DNA of 64,000 nt. Source: Streptomyces sp. L-9-10. GTDB lineage: Bacteria; Actinomycetota; Actinomycetes; Streptomycetales; Streptomycetaceae. Positions within the stretch are counted from its first letter, which is position 1; each line of letters begins with the position of its first letter. The DNA lies in assembly GCF_004151105.1 (NCBI RefSeq), contig NZ_PHRF01000028.1, positions 62,001 through 126,000 on the forward strand, in the 5' to 3' direction. Below the pieces are notes generated by a model. The model made no database searches and was not told the origin of the DNA. It saw nothing but the letters and a program-made list of their open reading frames with translations. Positions 46,030-54,556 of the stretch are shown piece after piece. The translations under genes and the position numbers were made by a program.

Positions 46030-46684
46030 ACTCCGCTCCATCACCGCCGGATACGAGCGGCGCGCCCCCGTCGTCCGGAACGCCTCACTCACCCTCGCGC
46101 CCGGTGCGTCGCTCGGACTGCTCGGCCCCAGCGGCTGCGGCAAGTCCACCCTCGCCAGGGTCGCGGCGCTGCTGCACCGGCCCGACGCGGGCACGGTCAC
46201 GGTCGACGGCCAACGTGTGGCCGGCTGGCGCCACCGGGCACCGCGGGCGCAGCGGACCGCGATCGGCGTGGTCTTCCAGCAGCCACGGCTCTCGGCGGAT
46301 CCCCGGCTGCGGCTCAGCGAATTGATCGCCGAGCCGTTGCGCGCCACCGGCCGCCGGGCGGATCTCGCCGCGCGCGTCGGCGGGTTGGCCCGCACGGTCG
46401 GACTCACCGCTGAACTGCTGGGCCGCCGCCCGCACGAGGTCAGCGACGGCCAGCTGCAACGCGCCTGTCTGGCCCGTGCGTTGGTGCTGCGCCCGCGCTG
46501 GCTGGTCTGCGACGAGATGACCGCGATGCTCGATGCCTCCACCACGGCCGCGCTGGTCGCCGTCGTCGAGGAGTACCGGCGCGAGCACGGCGCCGGCCTG
46601 CTCGCCGTCGGCCACGACCGCGTGCTGCTGGAGCACTGGTGCGACCGTACGGTCCGCTGGACGGAGATCACCGGTACCGGCTGA
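46022..46684 (+). CDS. nikE: Nickel/peptide-type ABC importer ATPase E
   Basis: A 220-residue ATPase, short for the DppF/NikE group because the C-terminal extension is missing. Walker A is GPSGCGKST. The signature region EVSDGQLQRACLARAL keeps the SDGQ variant found in some NikE proteins, and Walker B is WLVCDEMTAMLD, with Met replacing the usual Pro. It starts at GTG 8 bases inside nikD and ends the operon. The altered Walker B neighbourhood fits NikE-type proteins and does not indicate a broken gene. Confidence 0.84.
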   Translation: MLELRSITAGYERRAPVVRNASLTLAPGASLGLLGPSGCGKSTLARVAALLHRPDAGTVTVDGQRVAGWRHRAPRAQRTAIGVVFQQPRLSADPRLRLSELIAEPLRATGRRADLAARVGGLARTVGLTAELLGRRPHEVSDGQLQRACLARALVLRPRWLVCDEMTAMLDASTTAALVAVVEEYRREHGAGLLAVGHDRVLLEHWCDRTVRWTEITGTG

Positions 46685-46800
46685 AGCGCGGATGGCGGGT
46701 CGGCGAACTCTGCGTAGGACGATATCGGCCGGGCCATGACAGGGCGGATACTCGCCAGGACCGATCCCGCAGCCGAGCCGACACCCGAGCCCGACCGAGC

Positions 46801-46836
46801 GCCCTCGCGCCCCACCGCGCCCTCGCGCCCCAACGC
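46801..46836. repeat. 18-bp direct repeat
   Basis: Two copies of GCCCTCGCGCCCCAMCGC (46801-46818 and 46819-46836) differ at one base. They lie in the short leader just before the ribosome site of the secreted phosphodiesterase gene. Confidence 0.75.
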
Positions 46837-46853
46837 GTCCCCCCGGAGGCATC

Positions 46854-47723
46854 ATGGCCCTCACCACCCGCCGCAGAGCTGTCAGTACGCTCGCCGCCGC
46901 GCTCGCGGGAGCCGTCGCGGCACCCGCGTACGCACAGGCGGCCTCGCGGACCGAGCGCGGCGACGACGGCCCCCGGCCGCTGCGCCAGGCTCACGCCCAC
47001 AACGACTATCTGCACCCCCGCCCGCTGCTCGACGCCCTGTCGCACGGCTTCACCAGCGTGGAAGCCGATGTCTTCCTGGTCGACGGCGAGTTGCTGGTCG
47101 CCCACGAGGCCACCGAACTCGACCCGGCGCGCACCCTCCGCGGGCTCTACCTCGATCCCCTCCTGGCACGGGTGCGGGCCAACCACGGCTCGGTCCACCA
47201 GGGTTACCACCGGCCGGTGCAGCTGCTCATCGACATCAAGGCGGACGGCGTCGCCGCCTACGCGGAGCTGCACCGCCAACTGACCCGCTACCGCTCGATG
47301 CTGAGCCGCTACGCCAACGGGTCGGTGCGCGCGGGTGCGGTCACCCCCGTCATCTCCGGCGACCGCGCGGCCCGTGCCCCGATGGAGGCGCAGCGCGTAC
47401 GGTACGCCTTCTACGACGGGCGGCTCGAAGACCTCGGGACGGCGGCGCCGGCCTCGTTCGTCCCGCTCATCAGCGGGAATTGGACCCAGAGCTTCAGCTG
47501 GCAGGGCGTGGGCGCGTTCCCCGCCGCCGAGCGCGCGGAGCTGCGACGCGTCGTCGACGCCGCGCACGCGCACGGCCAGCGGGTGCGTTTCTGGAGCACG
47601 CCCGATCTGCCGGGGCCCGCGCGGGACGCCGTCTGGACCGAGTTGCTGGCAGCCGGGGTCGACCACCTCAATTCGGATGACCTTGCGGGCCTCGAACGCT
47701 TCCTGCGTCGGCACCGCTCGTAG
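46854..47723 (+). CDS. Secreted PI-PLC/glycerophosphodiesterase-like protein
   Basis: A 289-residue exported protein with a Tat-like signal (RRRAVSTLAAALAGAVAAPA, cut near AQA). The mature TIM-barrel begins RQAHAHNDYLHPRPLLDAL, then FTSVEADVFLVDGELLVAHE, VQLLIDIKADG and the C-terminal VRFWSTPD and GVDHLNSDDLAGLERFL. This is the PI-phospholipase C / GDPD-like pattern of the AIM6 group, with catalytic His and metal-binding Glu/Asp residues in HAHND and EADV. Natural substrate is unknown; a phosphodiester lipid or wall component is likely. Confidence 0.82.
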   Translation: MALTTRRRAVSTLAAALAGAVAAPAYAQAASRTERGDDGPRPLRQAHAHNDYLHPRPLLDALSHGFTSVEADVFLVDGELLVAHEATELDPARTLRGLYLDPLLARVRANHGSVHQGYHRPVQLLIDIKADGVAAYAELHRQLTRYRSMLSRYANGSVRAGAVTPVISGDRAARAPMEAQRVRYAFYDGRLEDLGTAAPASFVPLISGNWTQSFSWQGVGAFPAAERAELRRVVDAAHAHGQRVRFWSTPDLPGPARDAVWTELLAAGVDHLNSDDLAGLERFLRRHRS

Positions 47724-47848
47724 GTCACCGCGGGTGCCCCCGAGGGCAACCACCCGTACGGCGGACACGCCAGTCGGCCTACCCAGCCTCCTCCTCCGCC
47801 ACACTGGCGGCCGAAAGCCGCGATCCGGTGCGGCGGAGGAGGTTCTCG

Positions 47849-48043
47849 ATGGCTATTTCGATCTCAGTGATTCTGCTTCTGGTGATCCTCGCGGTGGTCT
47901 TCCTGCGCAATGGAGGACTGAAGTTCTCACACGCGACGGTCTGCGTCCTGCTCGGGTTCTTCCTCGCGGGCACGAGCATGGCGCCGACCATCGCGAACGG
48001 GATTTCCACCACGGCAGGCGTGGTCAGCGGCCTCCGCCCCTGA
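47849..48043 (+). CDS. Small two-helix membrane protein
   Basis: A 64-residue protein with two membrane segments (ISISVILLLVILAVVFLR and ATVCVLLGFFLAGTSMAP) and a short tail GISTTAGVVSGLRP. It belongs to a small membrane protein family seen repeatedly in Streptomyces chromosomes and conjugative elements; function unknown. The ATG at 47849 follows AGGAGG by about 6 bases and is preferred over an upstream ATG at 47828. It stands alone before the DUF779 gene, with which it converges. Confidence 0.72.
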   Translation: MAISISVILLLVILAVVFLRNGGLKFSHATVCVLLGFFLAGTSMAPTIANGISTTAGVVSGLRP

Positions 48044-48067
48044 CCGGCCCGCCCGCGTTTCCCGGGC

Positions 48068-48502
48068 CTATGTCCCCACCAGCCGCGACCTGATGAGGAA
48101 GCGCACCCCCTCGGGCGCCTCCAGGGAGAAGCCGCTGCCGCGTCCCTTCACCACGTCGACGATGAGCCGGGTGTGCCGCCACACCTCGTACTGGCTCACC
48201 GACATCCAGAAGGGCACCGGCTCGGCGACCCCCTCGATCTCCAGGGACTGGAGCAGGACGTCGGAGTTCCCGGTACGGAACTCACCGTCCGGATAGCACA
48301 TCGGCGCGCTGCCGTCGCAGCAGCCGCCCGACTGGTGGAACATCAACGGCCCGTGGTCCGCCCGCAGCCGCCGGATCAGTTCGGCGGCCGCGGGGGTCAC
48401 CTCGACGCGCGGCTCCGGCGGCTCGGGAGGTTTCGGAGATGTGGGGGACTCCCGTGGTTCCACGGGCTTCCCCGGTTCCCGGGGGGAAGTCTGCTCGTCC
48501 AT
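48068..48502 (-). CDS. DUF779 protein
   Basis: A 144-residue cytoplasmic protein. A Pro/Glu-rich N-terminus (1-33) precedes the DUF779 domain with HQSGGCCDGSAPMCYPDGEF, whose cysteines may bind metal, and the C-terminal VDVVKGRGSGFSLEAPEGVRF. DUF779 genes usually accompany aldehyde dehydrogenase genes in actinobacteria, but none is present here. It is monocistronic and converges with the small membrane protein gene, with stops 24 bases apart. Confidence 0.88.
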   Translation of the reverse strand: MDEQTSPREPGKPVEPRESPTSPKPPEPPEPRVEVTPAAAELIRRLRADHGPLMFHQSGGCCDGSAPMCYPDGEFRTGNSDVLLQSLEIEGVAEPVPFWMSVSQYEVWRHTRLIVDVVKGRGSGFSLEAPEGVRFLIRSRLVGT

Positions 48503-48555
48503 CGTCTCTCCGCCGCCCTCGGTCGTCGGTGTCGTCGGTCCGCACTTCCGGGGAC

Positions 48556-48765
48556 TCAGTCAACTCCCCGCGACGTTGCGAGACGGTTGCACCCCGTCGG
48601 AGGCGGATCCTCCCCCCACAGCGACGCGGTGAGATGCTCGGTCGACACGAGCTGGTTCGAACGGAGCAGCAAGGTGGCGAACACCGCCCGCTGCTTGGGA
48701 CCGCCCAGTCTGATCCTGGAGCCGTCCCGCCACGCCTCGATCGGGCCCAAGACACGGAAATCCAT
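48556..48765 (-). pseudogene. Remnant of a SARP/AfsR-type regulator gene
   Basis: The frame opens MDFRVLGPIEAWRDGSRIRL and continues GGPKQRAVFATLLLRSNQL ... HLTASLWGEDPPPT, the conserved N-terminal winged-helix of SARP/BTAD regulators. It then breaks off into GCNRLATSRGVD and stops at 48556, after 69 residues, whereas the shortest SARPs have about 250. The rest of the winged helix and the BTAD domain are absent from the neighbouring sequence. It probably reflects a deletion during rearrangement of this accessory region. Confidence 0.75.
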
Positions 48766-48936
48766 ACGCGCACCCCCAGCGCTGTCGGAACGTCGAGTCG
48801 GAATCACGAGTCGGTGGAGGCGTGGAGCCCGCCTCGCCGAGCAGGTGTAACAGCCGGAAGCTTGTTCGGTTTCAGCGATCTGGTGGTGAACAAACGGATA
48901 CTGAACAATCGTGGTGATCGACAGGGGGGTGGGCAC

Positions 48937-51837
48937 GTGCCACGGGGAGAGACGCCGCTCGCGGCGGGGGACGGGCCACTTCTGCGGTTCGCGGCGGACC
49001 TCCGCCGGCTGCGCGACGAGGCCGGGAAGCCGGCCTACCGGATTCTGTCGACCCGCGCGCACTACTCCATCGCCACGCTCTCCGGGGCCGCGGCGGGCCG
49101 GCGGCTGCCGACTCTCGCGGTGACCCTGGCCTACGTCCGCGCCTGCGGTGGGGACGAGACGCGCTGGGCGCGGCGTTGGCACGACGTCGCCGCCGAACTC
49201 GCCGCGGAGAGCGCCGCGGACGAGGACGAAGCCGCGGCCGCGGAGCGCGCGGAAGCGCCCTACGTGGGCCTGGCGGCCTTCCGGCCCGACGACTCCAAGT
49301 GGTTCTTCGGCCGCGAGGCCCTGGTCGGCGAGGTGATGACGCGACTGGCCACCCAGCGGTTCCTGGCGGTCTTCGGCGCCTCGGGGTCGGGCAAGTCCTC
49401 CCTGCTGGGCGCGGGCCTGCTGGCACGGTTACGCGCCGGGAACGACCGCTGCCAGGTGATCACGCTCACTCCGGGACCGCACCCCCTGGAGGAGACCGCC
49501 ATCCAGCTCGGCTATCCCGCGCGATCCACCGCCGCCCGGCTCTACACAGAATTCACCGCGGACCCGGGCAATCTGCACCGGACGGTACGTCAGATCGCCC
49601 TCCAGCGCGGGGACGACGGTGAAGTCGTGCTGGTGGTGGACCAGTTCGAAGAGGTCTTCACCGTCTGCCGCGGCCAGGAGGAGCGGAGCGGGTTCATCAC
49701 GGCGCTCATCGCCGCGGCACGGGCGCCCAGCAGCCGCTGCCGGGTGGTGATCGCGGTACGCACCGACTTCTATCCGCACTGCGCGGAGCACGCGGAACTG
49801 GCGGCGGCGCTGCGCGACGCGCAGATCACCGTGGGCCCCATGAGCGCCGACGAGTTGCACCGCGCCATCGTGCGCCCCGCCGGCCAGGCGGGATGCCGGG
49901 TGGAGGGTCCGCTGCTCACCGCCCTGACGGCGCAGGCCCAGGGGGAGGTGGCGGTCCTGCCCCTGCTGTCGCACGCCCTGCTGGAGACCTGGCGCCGCCG
50001 GCGGGGCAATGTACTGACACTGACCGGGTTCCAGGCGGCCGGCGGCATCGAAGGCTCGCTCGCACAGACGGCGGAGGCGTTCTACGCCGCACTCGACCCC
50101 GGACGGCAGGCGGTCGCCCGTCACCTCTTCCTGCGCCTGACCGCCCTCGGCGAAGGCACGGAAGACACCAAGCGCCGCATCACGCGCGGGGAACTGGACC
50201 CTGACGAGGACACCGCGGCGGTACTGGACCGGGCCGTGGCCGTACGTCTGATCACCCTCGACAGCGGGCGTCTGGAAGTCACGCACGAGGCGCTGATCCG
50301 CGGCTGGCCCCGGCTGCGCCGCTGGCTGACCCAGGACCGGGAACGCCTGCGCGCCCACCGGCAGCTCACCGAGGCCGCCGGGACGTGGGAGTCCCTCCAC
50401 CGCGATCCCGGCGCGCTCTACCGAGGCACGCGTCTCGCCATGGCGGGGAAACTGGCCCGCGACGGCGACAGCGGGCTCACCGTAAGGGAGCGCGCGTTCC
50501 TGGACGCCAGCCTGGCCGCGGAGGCCGCCGAGACCACCACCGCCCTGCGCCGGGCCCGGCGGCTGCGGCTCCTGGTCACCCTGCTCGCCGTACTGCTGAC
50601 CCTGACGACGGCCACCTCCGTCTACGCCGTCCGCGCCAACGAGGAGGTCACCCGGCAGCGCAACAGCGCGATCGCCGCGAACGCGGCGGAGGGAGCCACC
50701 GAACTCCTGCACGGGAATCCCGCCCTGGCCGTGCAGATCGCCCTGGCCGCGCACCGGCTGGCCCCCACAAGACACACGCGCGACAGCCTGGTCAGCACAC
50801 TCATGCCGTCCTGGGTGGGCCACTCCGGCGAGCTGGTCTCGCTGGCGATCGGCCCGGACGGGAGGTTCCTGGCCACGGCCGGGGGCGACCGTACCGTACG
50901 GCTCTGGGACATCGGCGATCCCCGGAGACCTGTCCAACTGGCCACCCTCGGCGACGGCGGGACCCTCGTCCGCTCCGTCGCGATGCGGCGGGACGGGAAG
51001 GTCCTGGCGACCGCCGGGGACGACCGGAAAGTCCGGCTGTGGGACGTGTCCGCCCGGAGGCGGCCGGTGCCGCTGGCCACGCTCGACGGACACACCGGCG
51101 CGGTACGCTCCCTGGCCTTCAGCCCAGACGGCCGTACCCTCGCCAGCTCCGGCGGTGACCGGACGGTGCGCCTCTGGGACACCGGCGACCCGGAACACCC
51201 CACGAGCCGGGCCACGCTGGGCGGGCACCTGGACACGATCCGCTCCGTGGCCTTCAGTCCCGACGGGCGCACGCTGGCCACGGCCGACGACGACGAGACC
51301 GTGCAGCTGTGGGACACGGGCGGTCCGGGACGGCCCACGCCACTGTCGCGATGGCGCGCGCACCGCATCACCGCCCTGTCGGTGGCCTTCAGCCCGCGCG
51401 GCGATGTCCTGGCCACCGCCGGGGGCGGGGACTCCGCGGTCCGGCTGTGGGACATCGCGGACCGCGGACATCCCCGGGAACTGTCCGCGCTCACCGGCCA
51501 CAGCGATGTCGTGGGCGAGGTCGCGTTCAGTCCTGACGGCCGCGCCCTCGCCACCGGGAGCGATGACCGGACCCTCCGGCTGTGGGACGTCACCGATCCA
51601 CGGCGGCCCGCCGCCCGCGCCACCCTCACGGGCTACACCACGGCCCTCGGCGCGCTGCGCTTCGATCCGTACGGCCGGGCCGTGGTGTCCGGAGCGTACG
51701 ACGGTGTGATCCGCGTTCTGCCGGTCGACTTCCGTCCTCTCCTCGCACGCGCCTGCGCCGCCGCTCACCCCACGATCACCCGGGCGGTCTGGGACCGTTA
51801 CCTGCCGGGCGTCCCCTACCGGCCGCCCTGTACATGA
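48937..51837 (+). CDS. nSTAND NTPase with helix-turn-helix, membrane helix and WD40 propeller
   Basis: A 966-residue signal-transduction ATPase. An XRE-like helical domain (about 15-88) is followed by the nSTAND module: Walker A GASGSGKS (147-154) and Walker B EVVLVVDQFEEVF (229-241), then VLPLLSHALLETWRRRRG. One membrane helix (about 544-567) leads to a WD40 propeller of about seven blades (627-925; SLAFSPDGRTLASSGGDRTV). GTG 48937 has a GGGGGG site upstream. Codon 165 is TTA (49429-49431), so translation may require bldA. Such proteins act as oligomerising sensors in defence or development. Confidence 0.88.
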   Translation: MPRGETPLAAGDGPLLRFAADLRRLRDEAGKPAYRILSTRAHYSIATLSGAAAGRRLPTLAVTLAYVRACGGDETRWARRWHDVAAELAAESAADEDEAAAAERAEAPYVGLAAFRPDDSKWFFGREALVGEVMTRLATQRFLAVFGASGSGKSSLLGAGLLARLRAGNDRCQVITLTPGPHPLEETAIQLGYPARSTAARLYTEFTADPGNLHRTVRQIALQRGDDGEVVLVVDQFEEVFTVCRGQEERSGFITALIAAARAPSSRCRVVIAVRTDFYPHCAEHAELAAALRDAQITVGPMSADELHRAIVRPAGQAGCRVEGPLLTALTAQAQGEVAVLPLLSHALLETWRRRRGNVLTLTGFQAAGGIEGSLAQTAEAFYAALDPGRQAVARHLFLRLTALGEGTEDTKRRITRGELDPDEDTAAVLDRAVAVRLITLDSGRLEVTHEALIRGWPRLRRWLTQDRERLRAHRQLTEAAGTWESLHRDPGALYRGTRLAMAGKLARDGDSGLTVRERAFLDASLAAEAAETTTALRRARRLRLLVTLLAVLLTLTTATSVYAVRANEEVTRQRNSAIAANAAEGATELLHGNPALAVQIALAAHRLAPTRHTRDSLVSTLMPSWVGHSGELVSLAIGPDGRFLATAGGDRTVRLWDIGDPRRPVQLATLGDGGTLVRSVAMRRDGKVLATAGDDRKVRLWDVSARRRPVPLATLDGHTGAVRSLAFSPDGRTLASSGGDRTVRLWDTGDPEHPTSRATLGGHLDTIRSVAFSPDGRTLATADDDETVQLWDTGGPGRPTPLSRWRAHRITALSVAFSPRGDVLATAGGGDSAVRLWDIADRGHPRELSALTGHSDVVGEVAFSPDGRALATGSDDRTLRLWDVTDPRRPAARATLTGYTTALGALRFDPYGRAVVSGAYDGVIRVLPVDFRPLLARACAAAHPTITRAVWDRYLPGVPYRPPCT

Positions 51838-51898
51838 GGCCGCCGGGCGGTCGCCGGGAACCGTGGGCCCGCGCGACGGGGCGTGAACCGGACGCGGA

Positions 51899-53074
51899 TC
51901 AGCCCAGCGCCTCCTCGATGAGGTCGGCGGCCCGTGAGGTGCCGCCCTCGGCCCGCGCTTCGGCACGGAGCAGCGCCGAACGGTGGCCGACCTCCGGGTC
52001 GGCGACGAGTTCGCGCAGAGCGGCCAGCAGGGTCTCGGCCGTGGCGTCCGCGGTGTCGACGCGGCGGGCCACGCCCAGTTCGACGAGCCGGTCGGCGTTG
52101 GCGAACTGCTCGGCGCCCTGGGGCACGGCGATCATCGGAACGCCGGTGAGCAGCCCCTCCCCGCTGCCGCCCATCCCCGCGTGGGTGACGAACGCGTCTG
52201 CCTGTTCCAGGATCGCCAATTGAGGTACCCAGGAGTGCACTTCGACGTTGGGCGGGATGTCGCCGAGGTCTCGCGGATCGGTGTACTTCCCGATCTGGAG
52301 GACGACATGCCAGCCGGGCAGGTCGCCGTAGGCCGCCAGGCACTGGCGGTAGAACTCCGGCCGGCGGGTGTACGCCGAGCCCAGCGAGATCAGCAGCACG
52401 TTCTCCGCGTCCGCCGGACGCGTCCAGCCGCCGTCGTCCGCCCGCGCGCCGTGACAGGGACCGACGAACGTCACCGTGTCCGTGTCGACCTGGTCCGCGT
52501 GCGGTTGCATCGCCCGGGGGATCAGAGCCAGGGTCCGCGCGGGACGGCCGGAGAAGACGTCCATGTCGGTGGTGGACGCCCCGCACCCGTCGAGCCACCG
52601 CGCGAACCTCGCCCGGTACGCGTCGGCGCCCGGCAGCCGCCACAGGTGCGCCGCGACCTCCTGGTCGTAGCCCTGCCACGCCACGAAGGCCGGCGACAGC
52701 TGCATGAGGGGCCGGTTCCGCGCCTCGGCGAGGGCGCGCGCGGCGTAGGCGCCGATGTCGTACAGGTAGAGGTCCGCGGGGTCGTGGCCGTAGGCGGCGC
52801 GCAGCCGCGGCAGCGCCTGAACCGCGTCATCGAGGAACAGACTCATCGCGGCGATGGGGTCGTCGGGCCAGTTGTTGTCGGCCACCGGCAGTACGGAGCC
52901 GCAGGGGACGAACTCGGCGCCGGTGGCCGCGATCAGGCCGGCCACCGCGGGGTCGTTGGCGTACGTCACCCGATGGCCGCGGGCCACCAGCTCGCGGATG
53001 ATCTCCAGGCTCGGCAGCACATGACTGACGACGGGGATGCCGATCATCGCGAAATGGGCACGGCGACGGGACAT
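51899..53074 (-). CDS. mgt: Macrolide-type glycosyltransferase
   Basis: A 391-residue GT1 enzyme that is expected to inactivate macrolides by adding glucose from UDP-glucose. The N-terminal acceptor domain starts HFAMIGIPVVSHVLPSLEII with a His in the catalytic position. The C-terminal donor motif is HSWVPQLAILEQADAFVTHA, then GMGGSGEGLLTGVPMIAVPQ and GAEQFANADRLVE. It resembles OleD/OleI/MgtA. It diverges from a Vat-type acetyltransferase, so the two may form a resistance pair. There is no biosynthetic gene for a macrolide in the window. Confidence 0.9.
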   Translation of the reverse strand: MSRRRAHFAMIGIPVVSHVLPSLEIIRELVARGHRVTYANDPAVAGLIAATGAEFVPCGSVLPVADNNWPDDPIAAMSLFLDDAVQALPRLRAAYGHDPADLYLYDIGAYAARALAEARNRPLMQLSPAFVAWQGYDQEVAAHLWRLPGADAYRARFARWLDGCGASTTDMDVFSGRPARTLALIPRAMQPHADQVDTDTVTFVGPCHGARADDGGWTRPADAENVLLISLGSAYTRRPEFYRQCLAAYGDLPGWHVVLQIGKYTDPRDLGDIPPNVEVHSWVPQLAILEQADAFVTHAGMGGSGEGLLTGVPMIAVPQGAEQFANADRLVELGVARRVDTADATAETLLAALRELVADPEVGHRSALLRAEARAEGGTSRAADLIEEALG

Positions 53075-53450
53075 GGACGATCACTCTCACCTTCAGGTCT
53101 ACGGCGGAAGGACACGGCGAACCGGTGCGCCACGCTCCCCGCACGAAGGCGGTTGTGGTGGCACACACAGGTATGCGCGACGGGAGCGGGGGCTCAGCCC
53201 CGCCCGGTGTCAGCCGTAGATCTGATGGAAGTACATGCCGGGAACCCTAACCCGCCCTCGGATGCACGGCCATGGGATTTTCGACCCCGGATCCCGTACC
53301 CAGGACCGGCAGGACACCGTCCGTACCGATTCCCCGTCGGTGATGCCGATCCTCAGCGCGGGCGCCGGTCGGCATGGTGTGATCATGGCACCGGACCGAA
53401 CACACGATCCCCGTCGATACCGATACGCACCCCACAAGGAAATGTTCGCC
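53075..53450. other. Divergent intergenic region between mgt and vat-like genes
   Basis: This 376-base gap should contain both promoters. I see no strong inverted repeat, no convincing leader peptide with its own ribosome site, and no clear -35/-10 pair. A weak CATACCT on the minus strand (complement of 53169-53175) could be a -10 box for mgt. AAGGA (53436-53440) is the ribosome site of the right-hand gene. Confidence 0.4.
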
Positions 53451-54101
53451 ATGCCTCTGCCCGCCGACGCGACCGTCCTCCACCCGATGCCCGATCAGCC
53501 ACGAGTGGTGCTGCTCCGACCGCTGGTGAAGTCGCCGCTGATCGAGGTCGGGGAGTACTCCTACTACGACGACCCGGACGACCCGACTGCGTTCGAGACA
53601 CACAACGTGCTGTACCACTACGGCCCGGAGAAGCTGGTCATCGGCAAGTTCTGTGCGCTGGGCACGGGCGTCCGGTTCATCATGAACGGTGCCAACCACC
53701 GCATGGACGGCCCGTCGACCTTCCCCTTCCCCACCATGGGCGGCTCGTGGGCCGAACACTTCGATCTGCTCACCGGCCTGCCGGGACGCGGTGACACCGT
53801 CGTCGGGAACGACGTCTGGTTCGGTTACCGCACGACGGTGATGCCCGGCGTACGGATCGGCCACGGCGCCATCATCGGCTCCGGTGCCGTGGTCACCACG
53901 GACGTGCCCGACTACGGGATCGTCGGCGGAAACCCGGCCCGGCTCATCCGTACCCGCTACAGCGACGAGGATGTGGCCCGGCTGCTGTCAGTGGCCTGGT
54001 GGGACTGGCCGGCGGAACACATCACCGAGCATGTGCGCACGATCATGTCGGGCAGCATCGCCGACCTCGAAGCGGCAGCCCCGGAAACCCCGCGCGGGTG
54101 A
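53451..54101 (+). CDS. Vat/CatB-family O-acetyltransferase (streptogramin A type)
   Basis: A 216-residue left-handed beta-helix acetyltransferase. Family features are the opening VLLRPLVKSPLIEVGEYSYY, the catalytic His segment FIMNGANHRMDGPSTFPF, and hexapeptide repeats GDTVVGNDVWFGYRTTVMPG and GAIIGSGAVVTTDVPDYGIV. Relatives acetylate streptogramin A or chloramphenicol with acetyl-CoA. ATG 53451 has AAGGA 10 bases upstream; ATG 53442 would place it too close. It diverges from the macrolide glycosyltransferase. Exact antibiotic specificity cannot be read from sequence. Confidence 0.87.
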   Translation: MPLPADATVLHPMPDQPRVVLLRPLVKSPLIEVGEYSYYDDPDDPTAFETHNVLYHYGPEKLVIGKFCALGTGVRFIMNGANHRMDGPSTFPFPTMGGSWAEHFDLLTGLPGRGDTVVGNDVWFGYRTTVMPGVRIGHGAIIGSGAVVTTDVPDYGIVGGNPARLIRTRYSDEDVARLLSVAWWDWPAEHITEHVRTIMSGSIADLEAAAPETPRG

Positions 54102-54161
54102 CACGGCGACCGTCCGACCGGATTCGTTAGGATCTCCCACTCCCGTCTGTTGGAGGATGCC

Positions 54162-54536
54162 ATGAGCGAACACGCCGTTCACACCGTCGAAGTGCCCCTG
54201 GGCGACGGCAGCGACGAGACGATTCGGGTGCAGATCCGTGAAGTGGACGAAGCCCTCGTCCGAGTCGGGCGCGGCAGCCGCTCCGTGGCGCGGGCCGAGC
54301 GGACGTTCGGCCAGATGCTGGACACCGTACGGCCTTTGGCGGAGAGCTTCGTGGGACGGTTGCGGGGGATGGCGAACGCGCCGGACGAGATCACGCTGGA
54401 GTTCGGTGTGTCGCTGTCGGCCGAGGCCGATGTCGTCATCGCCAGTACGGCGACGGCCGCGAACTTCTCCGTGAGCCTGACCTGGAACAGAAGTGACGAG
54501 GTGGCCCCGACGCCGGCCGAACCGCAGGGGAGTTGA
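54162..54536 (+). CDS. Trypco1/CU044_2847 family protein
   Basis: A 124-residue protein matching the CU044_2847 (trypsin-co-occurring, Trypco1) family: VEVPLGDGSDETIRVQIREV, RGSRSVARAERTFGQMLDTV, RPLAESFVGRLRGMANAPDE and the ending TLEFGVSLSAEADVVIAS, ANFSVSLTWNR. Such proteins are encoded near trypsin-like proteases and STAND NTPases in predicted conflict or signalling systems; their activity is unknown. GGAGG lies a few bases before ATG 54162. The nSTAND-WD40 gene lies 2.3 kb to the left, with the mgt/vat pair between. Confidence 0.85.
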   Translation: MSEHAVHTVEVPLGDGSDETIRVQIREVDEALVRVGRGSRSVARAERTFGQMLDTVRPLAESFVGRLRGMANAPDEITLEFGVSLSAEADVVIASTATAANFSVSLTWNRSDEVAPTPAEPQGS

Positions 54537-54556
54537 ACGGCGCGGGGCGCGCCGCG

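Noticed and set aside
46022..46684. nikE as a pseudogene because of its short length
   Set aside because: The frame is intact from Walker A to the H-loop, overlaps nikD as in working operons, and SDGQ variants occur in NikE proteins.
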